A DNA stretch of 64,000 nucleotides, taken from contig MU626260.1 of the NCBI GenBank assembly GCA_025603075.1, forward strand, positions 186,001 through 250,000. Reading direction: 5' to 3'. Positions 26,301 to 43,750 of this stretch are shown piece by piece. The notes under the pieces were generated by a model. It worked only from the letters and a program-made list of their open reading frames with translations, made no database searches and was not told the origin of the DNA. The position numbers and the translations under genes are program-made. The stretch comes from Neoconidiobolus thromboides FSU 785 (lineage: Eukaryota; Entomophthoromycota; Entomophthoromycetes; Entomophthorales; Neoconidiobolaceae). Numbering within the stretch: position 1 is the first letter of the stretch; each line of letters begins with the position of its first letter.

Positions 26301-27093
26301 TTCCGAAGGTATGGATATATTTTGTGCCTCATCCTTATGTCCAATAGCCTATATAGTTATATTTAATTATAATGGTCATTATAAATAATAGTAAATAACA
26401 TACATTAAAAAAGATATCTAGATCACTGTCGGATAAGTGAGGTGAACCTTTAAGTGAATCAAGTGTATAACCTAATGCCTTCATTTCTTTATAAAATACT
26501 TTCATTAAATATAACTTGTTTGCTCTAAAACAATTAATATATAAACAAAATTTAGAAAAAATAATTTACCTAATATGGCCTTTAATAATAATGGCATAAG
26601 TACTAATATTACGTTTAACCCCATAACTTGACTCTAATTTTGAAAAATATTCCATTGCTCTTTTTAAGTCCGGTGTTGGTTTAACGTCAACACAAGCGGA
26701 CATGAAAGCGTTATGTACATTGATATCAACGTGAGCTTTAAAGCCTTTATTATATTTTCTACGAAATTGAGCTAACATATTATAAGCTCTTTCAATTTCA
26801 CCAATCTTAAGACAAGCATGTAAAACAGCCATATATCGACTTGAAAAATCATTGTCTTTATCACTTAAATTAGATTGTTCTTCTGGACTTAAAATCAATA
26901 AGGAATCTAAATCATTGTCTTTTTCTTCAAGTTTTAAACTTTCTGAATTGACTAACGGGTTTGTTGAAATAGAACGAAGTTGTTGAAAGTGATGACTCAA
27001 CAATTTTGAGTTTAATAAAAATGGTCTGTTAAAAACTTGGTATTTTATTTTACTCACTTGTTTACCCCCCAACAGATAAATATTTTTATACAT
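23396..27093 (-). CDS. RPO41: Mitochondrial DNA-directed RNA polymerase, single-subunit T7-like
   Basis: Transcribes the mitochondrial genome and probably primes its replication. Predicted exons (minus): 27093-26570, 26524-26404, 26348-26217, 26164-23396; 1181 residues. The N-terminus is basic and Ser-rich (import signal). It is followed by PPR-like helices (YMAVLHACLKIGEIERAYNML and NVHNAFMSACV). The catalytic half shows DFRGRAYPIPPLFNHLG, HQDGTCNGLQHYAALG (catalytic Asp, about residue 800), the fingers O-helix RKVIKQTVMTNVYGVTF (about 865) and HDSYWTHA (second catalytic Asp, about 1055). Human POLRMT has Cys where this has Ser in HD[CS]YWTHA; Ser is the T7-like form. A Lys/Asp/Glu-rich insertion near residues 960 and 1120 and the end MRDATYFFH-like tail are normal for fungal enzymes. 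Presence of this gene shows that the organism has a transcribed mitochondrial genome. Confidence 0.97.
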
Positions 27094-27760
27094 TTTATTA
27101 GTATCCTTGGTTATTAGTCTTCCCCTTAGCTCACTCTTATTAATAAAAAAGTTATCTTTTATTTTTTTACTACTTTTTACTTTTATTGTTTTGGGGTTTT
27201 TTACTTTTGCGGAATACCCAATAAAATAGCTTAATTTGAGCCTTCATTATGCTTTGTTTCGACAAATTAAATGCTTAATCTTTGGGCGATAGGATGCTTC
27301 TATTGGCCTTGAAATAATTTTGATCTTCTATAAATGTAAATTATTATCTGTGGGTTAAATCACCAGTTTTTGAAGTAGTACGAAGTTTTAGTATCAGCTT
27401 TATCCTCTTCATACTACTAATATTATGATTGGTTAACATATCTTGTATTAGTCAGTATTTAATATTAATTAATATTTAATATTTTATTGACATTCCTTTT
27501 AATTTCTTGGGAGCGATTATTGTTGTTAGTACACCTATTATTTAAAATAAACCTGGCATTAGTTTTAACTGGGAAAAACTAAGCTCAAGATCCTTTTGCT
27601 AATTTACTAATAATTTTTCGATTTCATAAATAATTTCTAGCCTATGAATTTTGTTTCAAAAAATATTTACTTAGTACAAAATTGCAGCTTGAAAATGAAA
27701 TATTAAACTCAAAAAAGAACCAAAAACAACTTTTCATATTTATTAAACTAAACTTTAACG
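27094..27760. promoter_or_regulatory. Divergent promoter between mitochondrial RNA polymerase and COX16
   Basis: 667 bp with start codons facing outward on both sides, so both promoters must be in it. No TATA-like element is obvious. A C/T-rich block at 27095-27215 lies just upstream of the polymerase gene. Confidence 0.45.
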
Positions 27761-28087
27761 ATGGCAGTATTTCCAGTTAAAAGGAAGATATCTAGAGGAA
27801 CGTTTTCGGAAAAAATATATTCAAAGATTCAAAAAAACCCATTTTTGTTTTTTGGACTACCGTTTATAACTATTATTGTTGGAGCTTCTTTCGCTGCTAC
27901 TAATTTCACACAGACCAGATATGACTATCAAAAGACGAGGCTTAAAACTTTAAAGAAGAAAGATATGTTGAAACTAGACGAAAACAAAAGACAAGTTAAC
28001 CTTCAAGAAGAATATTGGAAGTTGATGGAATCTAGAGATAACTTGGAAAATTGGGAAATTAAAAGAGTTGAAAGAGATGATGAATAA
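27761..28087 (+). CDS. COX16: Cytochrome c oxidase assembly protein Cox16
   Basis: Single exon, 108 residues. A small inner-membrane protein that takes part in Cox1/Cox2 assembly into complex IV. Seen: a basic N-terminus, one transmembrane helix PFLFFGLPFITIIVGASFAATNF (broken here by the NPF turn), followed by FTQTRYDYQKTR and the C-terminal LQEEYWKLMESRDNLENWEIKRVER, all at the positions expected for Cox16 (N-P-F-x-x-F-G-L-P-F and TQxRYD are the family signature). Length is normal. Upstream is the divergent promoter shared with the mitochondrial RNA polymerase; downstream is a glycolipid transfer protein. Confidence 0.92.
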   Translation: MAVFPVKRKISRGTFSEKIYSKIQKNPFLFFGLPFITIIVGASFAATNFTQTRYDYQKTRLKTLKKKDMLKLDENKRQVNLQEEYWKLMESRDNLENWEIKRVERDDE

Positions 28088-28448
28088 AAATGTTCAAAAT
28101 TTATCTAACCAAAACATTTTATAATTAAGTTATAAGAAAAATTTTCTTTTTTATAGATTTCTTGAATACTGTTTATAAAACTTAATAAAAATAGTAATGA
28201 TAAATAAGTGATAAATTGATCTAAGTTGAACTATAGACTTACTAAAATTGATCTAAAATGAGCAAAAAAAAAAAAATGCCCAAAAAGCTTTTTCAGCCTT
28301 TATTAAAATCAATTCAACTTACATGATGACAACGCCATGAAATTAAATTAATATTACTAGTTGACCAATAAAAGAGAAAGAAAATGGGGATAAAGCAATA
28401 TAAATTTAATGAATTCACATATTTATGTTTAGCTTTTTTTAAAATATA
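28088..28448. promoter_or_regulatory. Short spacer between COX16 and GLTP genes
   Basis: 361 bp in tandem orientation, containing the COX16 3' end and the GLTP promoter. A poly-A run at about 28266-28276. Nothing else seen. Confidence 0.4.
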
Positions 28449-29246
28449 ATGAGTGCACAGGTTAGTTATTTTGATAGCATTGTAAAGAGTTACGTCGATG
28501 TACCAACTGAAAACGGAATTGAAGTTGTATCCTTCTTAGAAGCTACTGAGTCTTTAGTCAGTTTATTCGGTAAATAGATAGTTGGTACAAATTAATAATA
28601 CTAAATATGAAATAGATTTATTGCATGCAACCGCTTTTGCACCAGTTAAATCAGATATGAATGGAAATGTTGCAGTAAGATAATTTTTATTACTTGTCCA
28701 TTCAATATTAATAAAGCAAATAGAAAATACGTAAGAAGTATTTGGAAAATCCAACAGAATACACCACTTTACAAAAAATTGTAGAAAGTGAAGTAGGATT
28801 AGGCAGCAAAAGAGTAGCAACTCAAGGTTTATTATGGTTAAAAAGGTAGAATTATTATTTCAAAATAGTTTTAATGTTAAACGTTTCATAAAAGAGGTTT
28901 GCGCTTTATTTGTGAAGCATTGAAGCAGAACTCTTCAAGGCCAACTGAAGAGCTTTCGGTCTCTTTCAATGAGGCTTATGCTCGTACACTTAAAAAGTAT
29001 CATTCCTTTTTAATTGCTCCAATCTTTTCGGTATTTATATTAATGTTGTACAAAGACTTATCTTAACTTTTGATTATTTAGTTGGCTATGAAAGCTTGTC
29101 CATATCGTGTTGATTTTTATAAAAAATTAGGGCCAGACCCAGTTAAAGTCCAAGTTGAGCTTAAAGATTGGTTGGAAGCATTGGATAAAATCGTAAATAC
29201 TTTGGATGAATTTTATGCCCAAGGCAACCACGAAAAAGGGCTCTAA
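28449..29246 (+). CDS. Glycolipid transfer protein (GLTP fold)
   Basis: Predicted exons 28449-28569, 28616-28674, 28724-28845, 28895-29030, 29082-29246; 200 residues, all introns 46-51 nt. Cytosolic GLTP proteins move glycosphingolipids between membranes. The sugar-headgroup recognition residues are in place: the Asp, Asn and Lys of SDMNGNVAKIRKKY, the Trp of TQGLLWLKRGLRF, and the His of LKKYHSFLIAPIF. The LARTLKKYH-type helix and the ending ACPYRVDFYKKLG are typical. Length is that of the single-domain family (about 205). It is the only other lipid gene besides the sphingolipid desaturase at 12.3-13.4 kb; both act on sphingolipid metabolism or transport. Exon sizes and the second intron (28675-28723) were chosen to keep the NVAK motif intact. 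Confidence 0.93.
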
Positions 29247-29830
29247 TATTGATGTTTAAAAATAAATTATTATGTTTGAGTATTATTTTGGTTATAATAA
29301 TGTTAATTTTTCAATGAATTTTTGCACCTTTTTAATGAAATAGTTACAAATTTATTAGATTGTTCAAGATATTTCAGTATAAATTTATACATGTTAAAAA
29401 TTCCCAGTTATTGATTGCAATATCAGTAAAGAATTTACATACAAATTTTATTTTAACAGGTTTAAAAAAAATTACTGTTGCAACCAAAAATTGATAATTT
29501 TTAGTATGGATAAATTTGTATTGGAATATTTTGAACAAGTTGCAACAGAAAGAAGTTTTAAGTAATCACTCCCAAAACATGAATTTTTTTTCAGTTTAAT
29601 TATAAGAAATCTTTATGACTTTTTTTCCAGTTTGTCTATGATAGGAATCTCGTTCAATTTAGCATAGTTAACATTAAACTTTAGTTAAATGAGTTGCTCT
29701 TTAAAAAAATTGATCTAACTATTTTTTTAAATTGTTTGATACTTAAAGGATTCATTATTAAGATAACTAATTCCCACAATAAAAAAAATAGGAAAATTAT
29801 TTTTTGATTAAAATAAGGTCACAAACATAT

Positions 29831-29928
29831 GAGGCCATTTTTTTGGTTTCATCACTTTTTCCATTTTTTAAGAGCTATTTAAGCAGAAAGATTGTTAGTA
29901 AAATCCTTAAAATATATGGATATATCTT
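29831..29928 (+). mobile_element. Foldback MITE, copy F (GAGGCCA subfamily)
   Basis: About 98 bp, starting GAGGCCATTTTTTTGG and ending GATATATCTT. It has the features TTTTAAGAGCTATTTAAGCAG and AAAGATTGTTAGTAAAAT, shared only with copy G. Confidence 0.75.
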
Positions 29929-30489
29929 AGTTGAACTTGGTCCTTCCTCAATAGAGGTTTTGACTGAAACTAAATTACTTCAGGAGGTTTAAAGGTAATG
30001 AAATTAATCGATTGACTAGTTTTACTAATCTCATCGTTAAGTTATATCATTCGAATATCATTTGATATAAGAATGCAACTTCGTTGAGGCAGGTACTATT
30101 CAACATTATATGACTTAGTAGCATCACGATGTAGTTAATGTAAAATACGACAAATTTAGGTTTCTACTCAGTTATACTACAATTGATGGAAATTAGTCCT
30201 TGTACCTTTTAAAAAGATAAAAAAAATTGAAGCAGATATAACTGTTTTTATAATAAATGCTTCATATTTTATTCAATTTCATAGATTTGTTTTTTACAAT
30301 AAGATGATATTATAGAAGTAATTAATTCACTTCAATTTCTTTTAAAGAGTATGAAAACTGGTTGTACTAATTGTATAAGATAGTCTAAGGTAATTTAACT
30401 TTCTGGGCAAATTCGTTTTAATAAGGGTATAAGATTATTGTGACAAAAATTTATTAAATTAATACAATCCTTTTGTGACCTAATTAATT

Positions 30490-30588
30490 GGAGGTGCATT
30501 TTTCTGTTTAAAAATTTTACTAACAACCTTTCTGCTTAAATAGCTCTTAAAAAATGGAAAAAGTGATGAAACCAAAAAAATGGCCTCA
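30490..30588 (-). mobile_element. Foldback MITE, copy G (GAGGCCA subfamily)
   Basis: About 99 bp in reverse orientation. The right end TGGCCTC and the core AGCTCTTAAAAAATGG match copy F as its reverse complement at most positions. Confidence 0.78.
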
Positions 30589-30777
30589 TATTCAATACTT
30601 AAAGGGTTAAAGAGGCCTAAAAAATAAGTCTCAGATGAATTAGAAATGCTTTTTAGTTAGCAGTAATTGGTTAAAACTTAAAATTAGAACTGTGAATGGA
30701 ATATTTGAAATACGTAAATATTTAACTTTTAACTTATTACAGAAAAGAACTAGTGTTTATAAAAGTAAACGTTAAGA

Positions 30778-32430
30778 ATGATACTGATAGATCAAAAAAA
30801 GCTATATAGGATAGCAACCTTTGGGTGTGCAAGTTTTATGTCAATAGGCTCTCACTTTGCAGCCCATACTTTAGCACCAATAAAGGATAACTTAAAAAGA
30901 GTAAGCTTTTATATCAAAATAAATTTAAAATAATACAATATATATTTAAAGTTTTAGGAATTAAACATAACGAATACTCAGTTTGGTTTATTACAAAGTT
31001 CGCTACTACTATTTCAAACAGTTACTCCAATAGTTGGAGGTATTTTAAGTGACGAGTTAGGAACTGAATTAACATCGTTTTATGCTACTTTAGCCATCTT
31101 TATTGGTGAACTATTAATGGCAATAGCTGCTACTTTTATGCCTAGATCAATTCAATTCTTTGTATTGGGTTTAGGACAATGTTTATTTGGATTAGGTGCT
31201 GGAGGAATAGTAACTATACAAGAAACTATATTGGTAAACACATTTTTAGCAGAAAACCTTTCGTTAGCTATGGGTTCCTTATTTGCTATTGGGAAATTGG
31301 TAAACAAGATAGAAATATAAAATCAACAAGTTACTAATTATGTTAGTCAGGGTTTTTAGCTTCAGGTTTAGTTGCCCATTTAGTGGAGTGGTTTAATTTT
31401 TACGGGTCTATATTTTGGTTTACTACCATATTAACTTTCATTTCGTTTTCTTTGTCCATTATCTATATGAAACTATCAAAGGCTCAAGATAAGATCCATC
31501 CGTTTATTCCATTAAATGCAGACATACAAGTACCTGAAGAGTATGAGTTAACAAATAACGAAGATATAATCCAGGTTAAAAAAGTCAACTTTAAACAAAG
31601 ATTGTTGTTGGTTTATGATACAATTTTAAATTTTGATTTTATAACCTGGTATTATGTGGTTGTCTTAACACTTTCATTTGGCTCTATCTGGACTCCATTT
31701 TTACATTTAGCTAGGTAAAACTATTAATATATTTAATGATAGTAGTTTATTACTTTTATAGTAACCTAATATTACATACATTTGATACAACTCAAGTTGC
31801 TGCGGGTTGGCAAGCATCTATCAGTTTGGGGCTACCAATAATTTTATGTCCCCTGTTTGGCTTTTTGGTCGATAGGTTTAACAAACCGCAGCCGCAATTT
31901 AGTAAATATAAATTTAAAATAACCGAAACTAAAATAATAATCTGTTATTAGTTATTTCAGCATCAGTATGTCTTTTGGTTTGTTTTTTAATCTTAGATAG
32001 CTCAATCATAAATAGTCCTATCCCAAGTATTGTCTTATTCGCTATATCTTTAGGCTGTGGGCCACTATCGTTGGCTACTATAGCACCCGATCTATTGTTA
32101 TTAAAGGGGAAGCACGATTTTAAAGTTGGCACTTTGTTGGGATTGCATCGTGCTGTTGATCATATGGGATCCTCTTTGCTTGATACATTATTAGGATATG
32201 CCCAAGATCACACACAAGATAAAGCTAAAGATTATGGAATTGTGTTAGGGATTTTTAAATATTTAACTGTAGCTAATTTGGTAGCATCCGTTGTATTTTA
32301 TTTATTGGTAAGAAAGAAAATAGAAGTTAAAATATTCAAAAAGGAATGGAATATTATATTTGTAATACTTGTTCTTATACTCCTCTTTGCAACTTGGTTT
32401 CTATTCTTTTTTATACTTTTTAATAATTAA
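30778..32430 (+). CDS. Major facilitator superfamily transporter, MFSD1-like
   Basis: Predicted exons 30778-30900, 30958-31299, 31347-31714, 31762-31901, 31952-32430; 483 residues. About 12 hydrophobic segments are seen (for example LGLPIILCPLFGFLVDRF, IVLFAISLGCGPLSLATIAPDLLLL and the C-terminal IIFVILVLILLFATWF). Features resembling MFSD1, a lysosomal dipeptide transporter family: an N-terminal NITNTQFGLLQSS, then a GGILSDELG loop between TM2 and TM3, and GLGQCLFGLGAGG in TM4. Substrate is not deducible. A lysosomal/vacuolar or plasma-membrane location is likely. Introns of 47-57 nt; the acceptor at 31346 (ATGTTAG) was chosen because it keeps the frame, while the nearby CAG at 31350 does not. 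MITE-rich spacers border the gene on both sides. Confidence 0.82.
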
Positions 32431-32691
32431 AAGGGTTGTTAATAGGTTTATTACTAATATAAAGATTTGGTTTTTAACTTTAATCACAGCTTAATATACT
32501 TTATTACTGCTATGCATATAGAGATAATATACTTCTTTTTAAAAGAATATTAATAAATCAAAGTTAGTCTTTATTTTTACTTCAAAACTATGTGTGGAAT
32601 AATAACATACAAAAGTAAATTTAGATATTGTCTTGTTTGAATGAATTGTTATTTATCACTTTATAAAGCTAAAAAAAAGTTTAAAACATAT

Positions 32692-32779
32692 AAGGATGTT
32701 TTTTGATTTCATCACTCCATTTTTCAAACACTATGAGTAGAAAGATTGTTAGTAAAATTCTTAAACAAAATACATTCTC
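32692..32779 (+). mobile_element. Foldback MITE, copy H, shortened
   Basis: About 88 bp, AAGGATGT to ACATTCTC, shorter than the family. It shares TTTTTCAAACACTAT and GAGTAGAAAGATT with copy J (a second subfamily). Confidence 0.72.
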
Positions 32780-32990
32780 ATACCTTTGAAATAAAATTTA
32801 TTTAAAAAAGTAAAAAGAATTTTCATTATAAATAGTAAAATTCATTTAATAAAAGTTATAAATTATAAATAATAATGGCATTGCTTTTTTACATAGTAAT
32901 TTTTATTATAATAATTAAAACAATAATAAGCATATGTTTAATACATTTTATAAATCTTAAAAATATTTATCGAAACATGTATCAAAATAT

Positions 32991-33089
32991 GGAGCTGTTT
33001 TTTTTGGCTTCATTACTTTTTCCATCTTTTAAGCGTTATTTGGGTGGAAAAATTGTTAGTAAAATTCTTAAATACAGAAATACATCCCC
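32991..33089 (+). mobile_element. Foldback MITE, copy I, flanked by ATAT
   Basis: 99 bp, GGAGCTGT to ACATCCCC, ATAT on both sides. It keeps the full core TTACTTTTTCCATC and TGGAAAAATTGTTAGTAAAA. Confidence 0.85.
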
Positions 33090-33140
33090 ATATGTATCAA
33101 AATTATTAATAACCTGAGTTCTTGAATAGTTATAATAGAT

Positions 33141-33237
33141 GGGGATGTATTTCTTTGTTCAAGAGAATTTTACTAATAATCTTTCTACTCAAATAGCGTT
33201 TGAAAAATGGAAAGTGATGAGATCAAAAAATATCCTC
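33141..33237 (-). mobile_element. Foldback MITE, copy J
   Basis: About 97 bp, GGGGATGT at the left and ATATCCTC at the right. Opposite orientation to I with a 51-bp spacer. Same subfamily as H. Confidence 0.8.
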
Positions 33238-33313
33238 AAACATTTAAATGATACATATAGAGATCAGTTGAAATTTTACACCTTTCGAAGTAATTTAAAA
33301 CATTTTGCTAATT

Positions 33314-33412
33314 GGTGATGTTTTTTTTGGCTTCATTACTTTTTCCATCTTTTAAGCGTTATTTGAGTGGAAAAATTGTTGGTAAAATTCTTAAACACAG
33401 AAATACATCCCC
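33314..33412 (+). mobile_element. Foldback MITE, copy K, with AATT flanks
   Basis: 99 bp, GGTGATGT to ACATCCCC. AATT lies at both flanks, a candidate 4-bp target duplication although palindromic. Confidence 0.84.
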
Positions 33413-34938
33413 AATTACCGTTTTTGAAGTTTGGAGATTTTGTTTTACTGTTCAATTTTAAGTTATGTACAAGAGTTTATTATTAAATGACAACAAACAG
33501 TATTTCTGTTTAGATAATACGGCCTAAAAGGAGGCATATATTGAAAGCTGTTTTAAAAACTTTCAACAATGATTAAGCAAAAGTGAATAAAGCATAGGAT
33601 AATGTAGTGCGAATTAAAATAATTTCCGAAGAAAATTACTTCAATATTTGCATATTTTTATTTTGAAATATTGTTAAAACTATTAAGGTACCTGTTTAAT
33701 GTACGCCACTTTTGGGCCGTATTAATTGAAAAATGAAATAAAATAAAATATAGTTTATAATTAATTAAAAGTTCATTATTTGAGAATATAATGTATTATT
33801 TTTAATATCATTCTTATCATTATTATAAAAATAGGTTTGAATCATAATAAGATTAAATTGAACAGGTTTAAATTTAGGGAAGATTAATAAACAAGCTACA
33901 AAGTTCGTGTTTTCATAGTTCTATAGCTTTTATTTCACCACTTTTTTAATTAATAATTAATAATTTTGTATTATTTGTTATCATTACTATTAGTACTTAA
34001 TAATATCAGGTAATTCTTGTGATACTAATTTCCAGTTAAAGTTGATAGTTTGTAAAACTTTTTGCTAAACTTTCGTTTGGTGGCACTTTAAAATAAAAAT
34101 TTAATATATAAGAAGGTTTTAAATAAGTTGTTATATTAATATGATATAATAATGTAAAAAATAAAACATTTTAGCTCAAAAATACTAAATAAAGATAAAG
34201 GCTGTAATAAAAGTCACATAATAATAAAAATAAAGATAAAACAATTACTTTTGAGTAAACAATACGCTATAAAAATAGAAAAAATATGCGCAATGAGAAT
34301 ATTTCAATCAAAGCGAACAAAATTTAGGGGCAGCTTTTTTAACATTTAATAATAACAAAACCATCTTTTATTTTTATTAAAAAAAATAACATATTAAATA
34401 AAGCGTATTTAACTAACTCAAAAAATTGAAAGATTTTAACTTAACCTTAATATTAAAAAACCCTTTATTTTATTATAAAAAGTGGCTAATAGTATTTAAT
34501 ATAGCATTGATAATTTGATGAATTTAGTTTCAATATTAAACATTTTAAAACATTCACCCTTTTAATTGGTTAATCTAGATAGCAGTAGGTTTATTTAGAA
34601 TGGAATGAGTTGGGGCTCACCCATTTAGAAAATTAGATCATCTTCATCCTTTAGCCAATCACAGCCCTAATGTTGAGCGTTATCCAATTGAAATAATATC
34701 TAAATTACCGTTATTGTTATCCATTTACCATTTTGCAAGTTGGGAGGGGAACGTGTTTAGATTTTGCTAACATTTATTTAACAAATAGTAAAATTTATCC
34801 CAATTAATCCAACCTTAATTATAATTATTAAATTTTAATTCAATCTTTCATCTAAGTTTTATTCTCAAAACTTGTAGCTACTTCGACTACCCTATACTAA
34901 CCCCCTTATTCATTTAATAATCATTTTTTTATTTAATA

Positions 34939-37815
<2,877 letters not shown>

Positions 37816-38263
37816 TATGTAACATTTTCTATTATCATTATACTAAGCTCTCCTTGCTTTTTTGTTTAAATTCATAAAATTGTATCCCTTATTTAGCTAA
37901 CTAATTTTTATCCCTGCTCTCACCTCACCTTCCATATATAATCTTTAATTCTGTTACCTTATAATCTCACCTACTTAATAAAAAAAATTGATTCTACAAA
38001 AAACAATACTTATTTAAAGCCCATAAAGGCTATTTTTTATTTGGGGGTGTTTTCAAGAATTTAAAAAGAATATTTTAAATTTTAAGCTGCCTAAAAGATG
38101 GCCAAAGCACTAAACGAAAAAGATATCCTCATTATATATGGGTTTTAAAAAAGCAGATAGATATCATAATATACTAAATAAGTCAATGTGTAAAATAGGT
38201 AAATGAAGATAAATGAAGATAAATAATGATCTATATTTAATTATCTAATAAAGGGTGTATTGT
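37816..38263. other. Convergent spacer between KIN4 and RRP15
   Basis: 448 bp. Both genes end into it. A weak, diverged MITE-like segment lies at 38043-38130. No gene seen. Confidence 0.5.
38043..38130 (-). mobile_element. Possible diverged MITE relative
   Basis: It begins GGGGGTGTTTTCAAGAATTT and ends GATATCCTC, with AAAGATGG in the expected middle position, but the core is otherwise poorly conserved. It may be an old relic or chance. Confidence 0.35.
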
Positions 38264-39207
38264 TTAGGCAGTGTTATTACTACCAGCTTTGAGCATATCT
38301 AGGAACGAAGCTTTGGACATTTTAGCAACTAAAATAGAAAGGTTTAATAAACTTCATAAAATGATTATATCAAATTAATTCTACCTTCTACTTTTTCTTC
38401 ATTTTTCAAGTCCAAGTGATCTAAATTGTCTTGTTTTTGCTGTACTCGAATAGCATTGAATAAACGAACCACTAAATAAATTGATGAAAAATGATATTAA
38501 ATAAAACAAAAATAAAAGCTAAAAATTAGCTTACCACCACTAGTAGCTACTTTTTTCAACTTCCTTTCATAATCCATCGTACGGATATCTGGTAATACAT
38601 GGTCCTTTTCTTTCAAGGCTTTTTTCTCTTTAATCAATGCCTTACGTGCTCTATATTCTAACTTTTCTTCTTCAATTTTTTTAGTCAGCCCTTTGGACTT
38701 GGATAAGATAGCATTCTATAAAATTCAAAACTTAGCATGTAAACTTATTAATTTTAGATAAGCTAATTACATTTTCCTTTTCGGTAGTTAAAGTTTGGTT
38801 TAAGATTTGGCCCATGATATTAGTAAAGTCAGTGTTATCATGGAACGCTTTCTTTTTTTCTATAGTTATTTGTCATTTATGTTTCTTTAAAATCCTAATG
38901 AATTAAATTTACTTTTGTTTGGCTCATTATTTTCTAAATCTAACTCTGGTTCATCATCAATCTCTGACTCGCCTGACTCATGTTCATCCGAAGCTTCATT
39001 AAGTCCTTCTTCCGAGGATTCTTCCATTTCTCTTTCTTCTTCACTAGATTCTCTTTCATCTTTTACTTCTTCCCTTTCCACTTTTAGCTTATATTTCGCT
39101 TCTTCCTTTTCATTTCTCTTTTCTCTTTTGAATCCCATTTTTAATTTACTAACAAAAGTTGGTAATTTAAAATTTTGAACTTTGCTTAAATTAAATTTGA
39201 AGCTCAA
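38264..39207 (-). CDS. RRP15: Ribosomal RNA-processing protein 15
   Basis: Predicted exons (minus): 39207-38913, 38859-38771, 38715-38535, 38471-38385, 38328-38264; 238 residues, all phases consistent. Rrp15 is a nucleolar factor of 60S pre-ribosomes. Signature seen: ILSKSKGLTKKIEEEKLEYRA, then YERKLKKVATSGVVRLFNAIR, then MSKASFLDMLK at the end; the VVRLFNA and SK[AK]SFLDML steps are those of the Rrp15p family. The N-terminal half is highly charged (acidic Ser/Glu stretch). A second in-frame Met (39138, MGFKREKRNEK) could be the true start. The distance to the divergent PRP2 start codon is 35 bp from the first Met and 104 bp from the second, so both promoters would have to overlap coding or leader sequence. 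Introns 53-63 nt. Confidence 0.88.
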
Positions 39208-39242
39208 TAAGGGTATTCTTATTTTTTAAAAAATTTAAAATA

Positions 39243-42754
<3,512 letters not shown>

Positions 42755-43750
42755 TAATATTATGTTTTAATAAAAGCGTTCTGTTATCCATGTTTGTCAT
42801 ATGTTTTTCACTTTCAATTTGATATAACTGTATAAATCTTTGGTGTTATAGTATAGTCACAAGAAAGAAATTACAATTATATTCTAAATACAATGCTAGG
42901 CGAAACTGAGTATATAATTGAGGATCTTTTCGTAAATTTGAAATGAATAAAAATGACTAAGTTTCAAATTACAGGTTGTTTTCAAATATTAGGACAGTTT
43001 TGAAATTGTGATTTAAAAAGAAAAAGAAAGAGAGAAATACTTAAAAACAAATAAAATATTATAATTTATCTTTAATAGTGGAACATTCATACATTCTTTA
43101 ATATTAAAAATAGTACAAAATAATGAAATTATAATACTGAAACGATAAATTTTAACAAAAACTCTAAACTAAAAAAAATAGCAAAATTTAATTTTTCACA
43201 AAATTTTGACTCAAAAAAATCTCATTTTTAAAAGTAGGTTTATTAAACTTTTTATTAAACTTTTTATTTTATATTTTAAATCAAACATTAAAAGTGGTAT
43301 TTATTTAAAAAAAACAAATAAACATCTTTTTCAAAAGCCAATTTACACTTTTATATTGATATACCAATTGTATACTAGTCTCCCCCTAAAAATAACTATT
43401 TTTAAACAAGTATCATGGTGAAAGTCACTAAAAAAGCCAAATTAAATTTACCTACACCTTATCCTTCAATTTTAACTTCTCTTACATTTCCCACCCTAGT
43501 AAAAAATAAGTGAGTTTTGGTTAATTACCTTTTTTGAAGATAAGAAATAGAAAGATTATTTATTCAATACTAACATTTTAAAGAACTACATAAACCAAAA
43601 CTATTCTTTTTACTTCTTTTGAATTAAAATTGACTCAAATTTAGTATAAAATTTAGTACTTAAAAAAACTATTTATTAAAACTACATCATTCATAATAAT
43701 ATAAATAATAAAGTTGATAAAAAATTCGTTTATTTATATGATAAAATCAA
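42755..43750. other. Spacer between PRP2 and GDSL esterase
   Basis: 996 bp, convergent. AT-rich, with a few T runs near 43200-43330. No gene or RNA seen. Confidence 0.5.

Larger units (their letters stand above)
29247..30777. other. Spacer with an inverted pair of MITE copies
   Basis: 1.5 kb between the GLTP gene and the MFS transporter. It holds MITE copies F (29831-29928) and G (30490-30588), nearly identical and in opposite orientation, with about 560 bp between them. No gene found in the interior. Confidence 0.55.
32431..34938. other. Spacer with four MITE copies upstream of KIN4
   Basis: 2.5 kb. MITE copies H, I, J and K lie at 32692-33412, about one every 180 bp. The rest (33413-34938) is plain AT-rich sequence plus the KIN4 promoter, with a pyrimidine-rich leader from about 34840 to the start codon. 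No gene seen. Confidence 0.5.

Noticed and set aside
23396-28087. Anaerobic gut fungus (Neocallimastigomycota) as the source, suggested by AT content and Asn runs
   Set aside because: Mitochondrial RNA polymerase, mitochondrial Trp-tRNA synthetase and Cox16 need a mitochondrial genome and respiratory chain, which those fungi lack.
31341-31350. CAG at 31348-31350 as acceptor in the MFS gene
   Set aside because: It shifts the frame (phase 0 donor needs the TAG ending at 31346); the downstream reading then breaks.
43206-43421. A 71-codon open frame in the spacer after PRP2
   Set aside because: It is Lys/Ile/Phe-rich low-complexity sequence with no recognisable domain, no splice context and a composition equal to the spacer.
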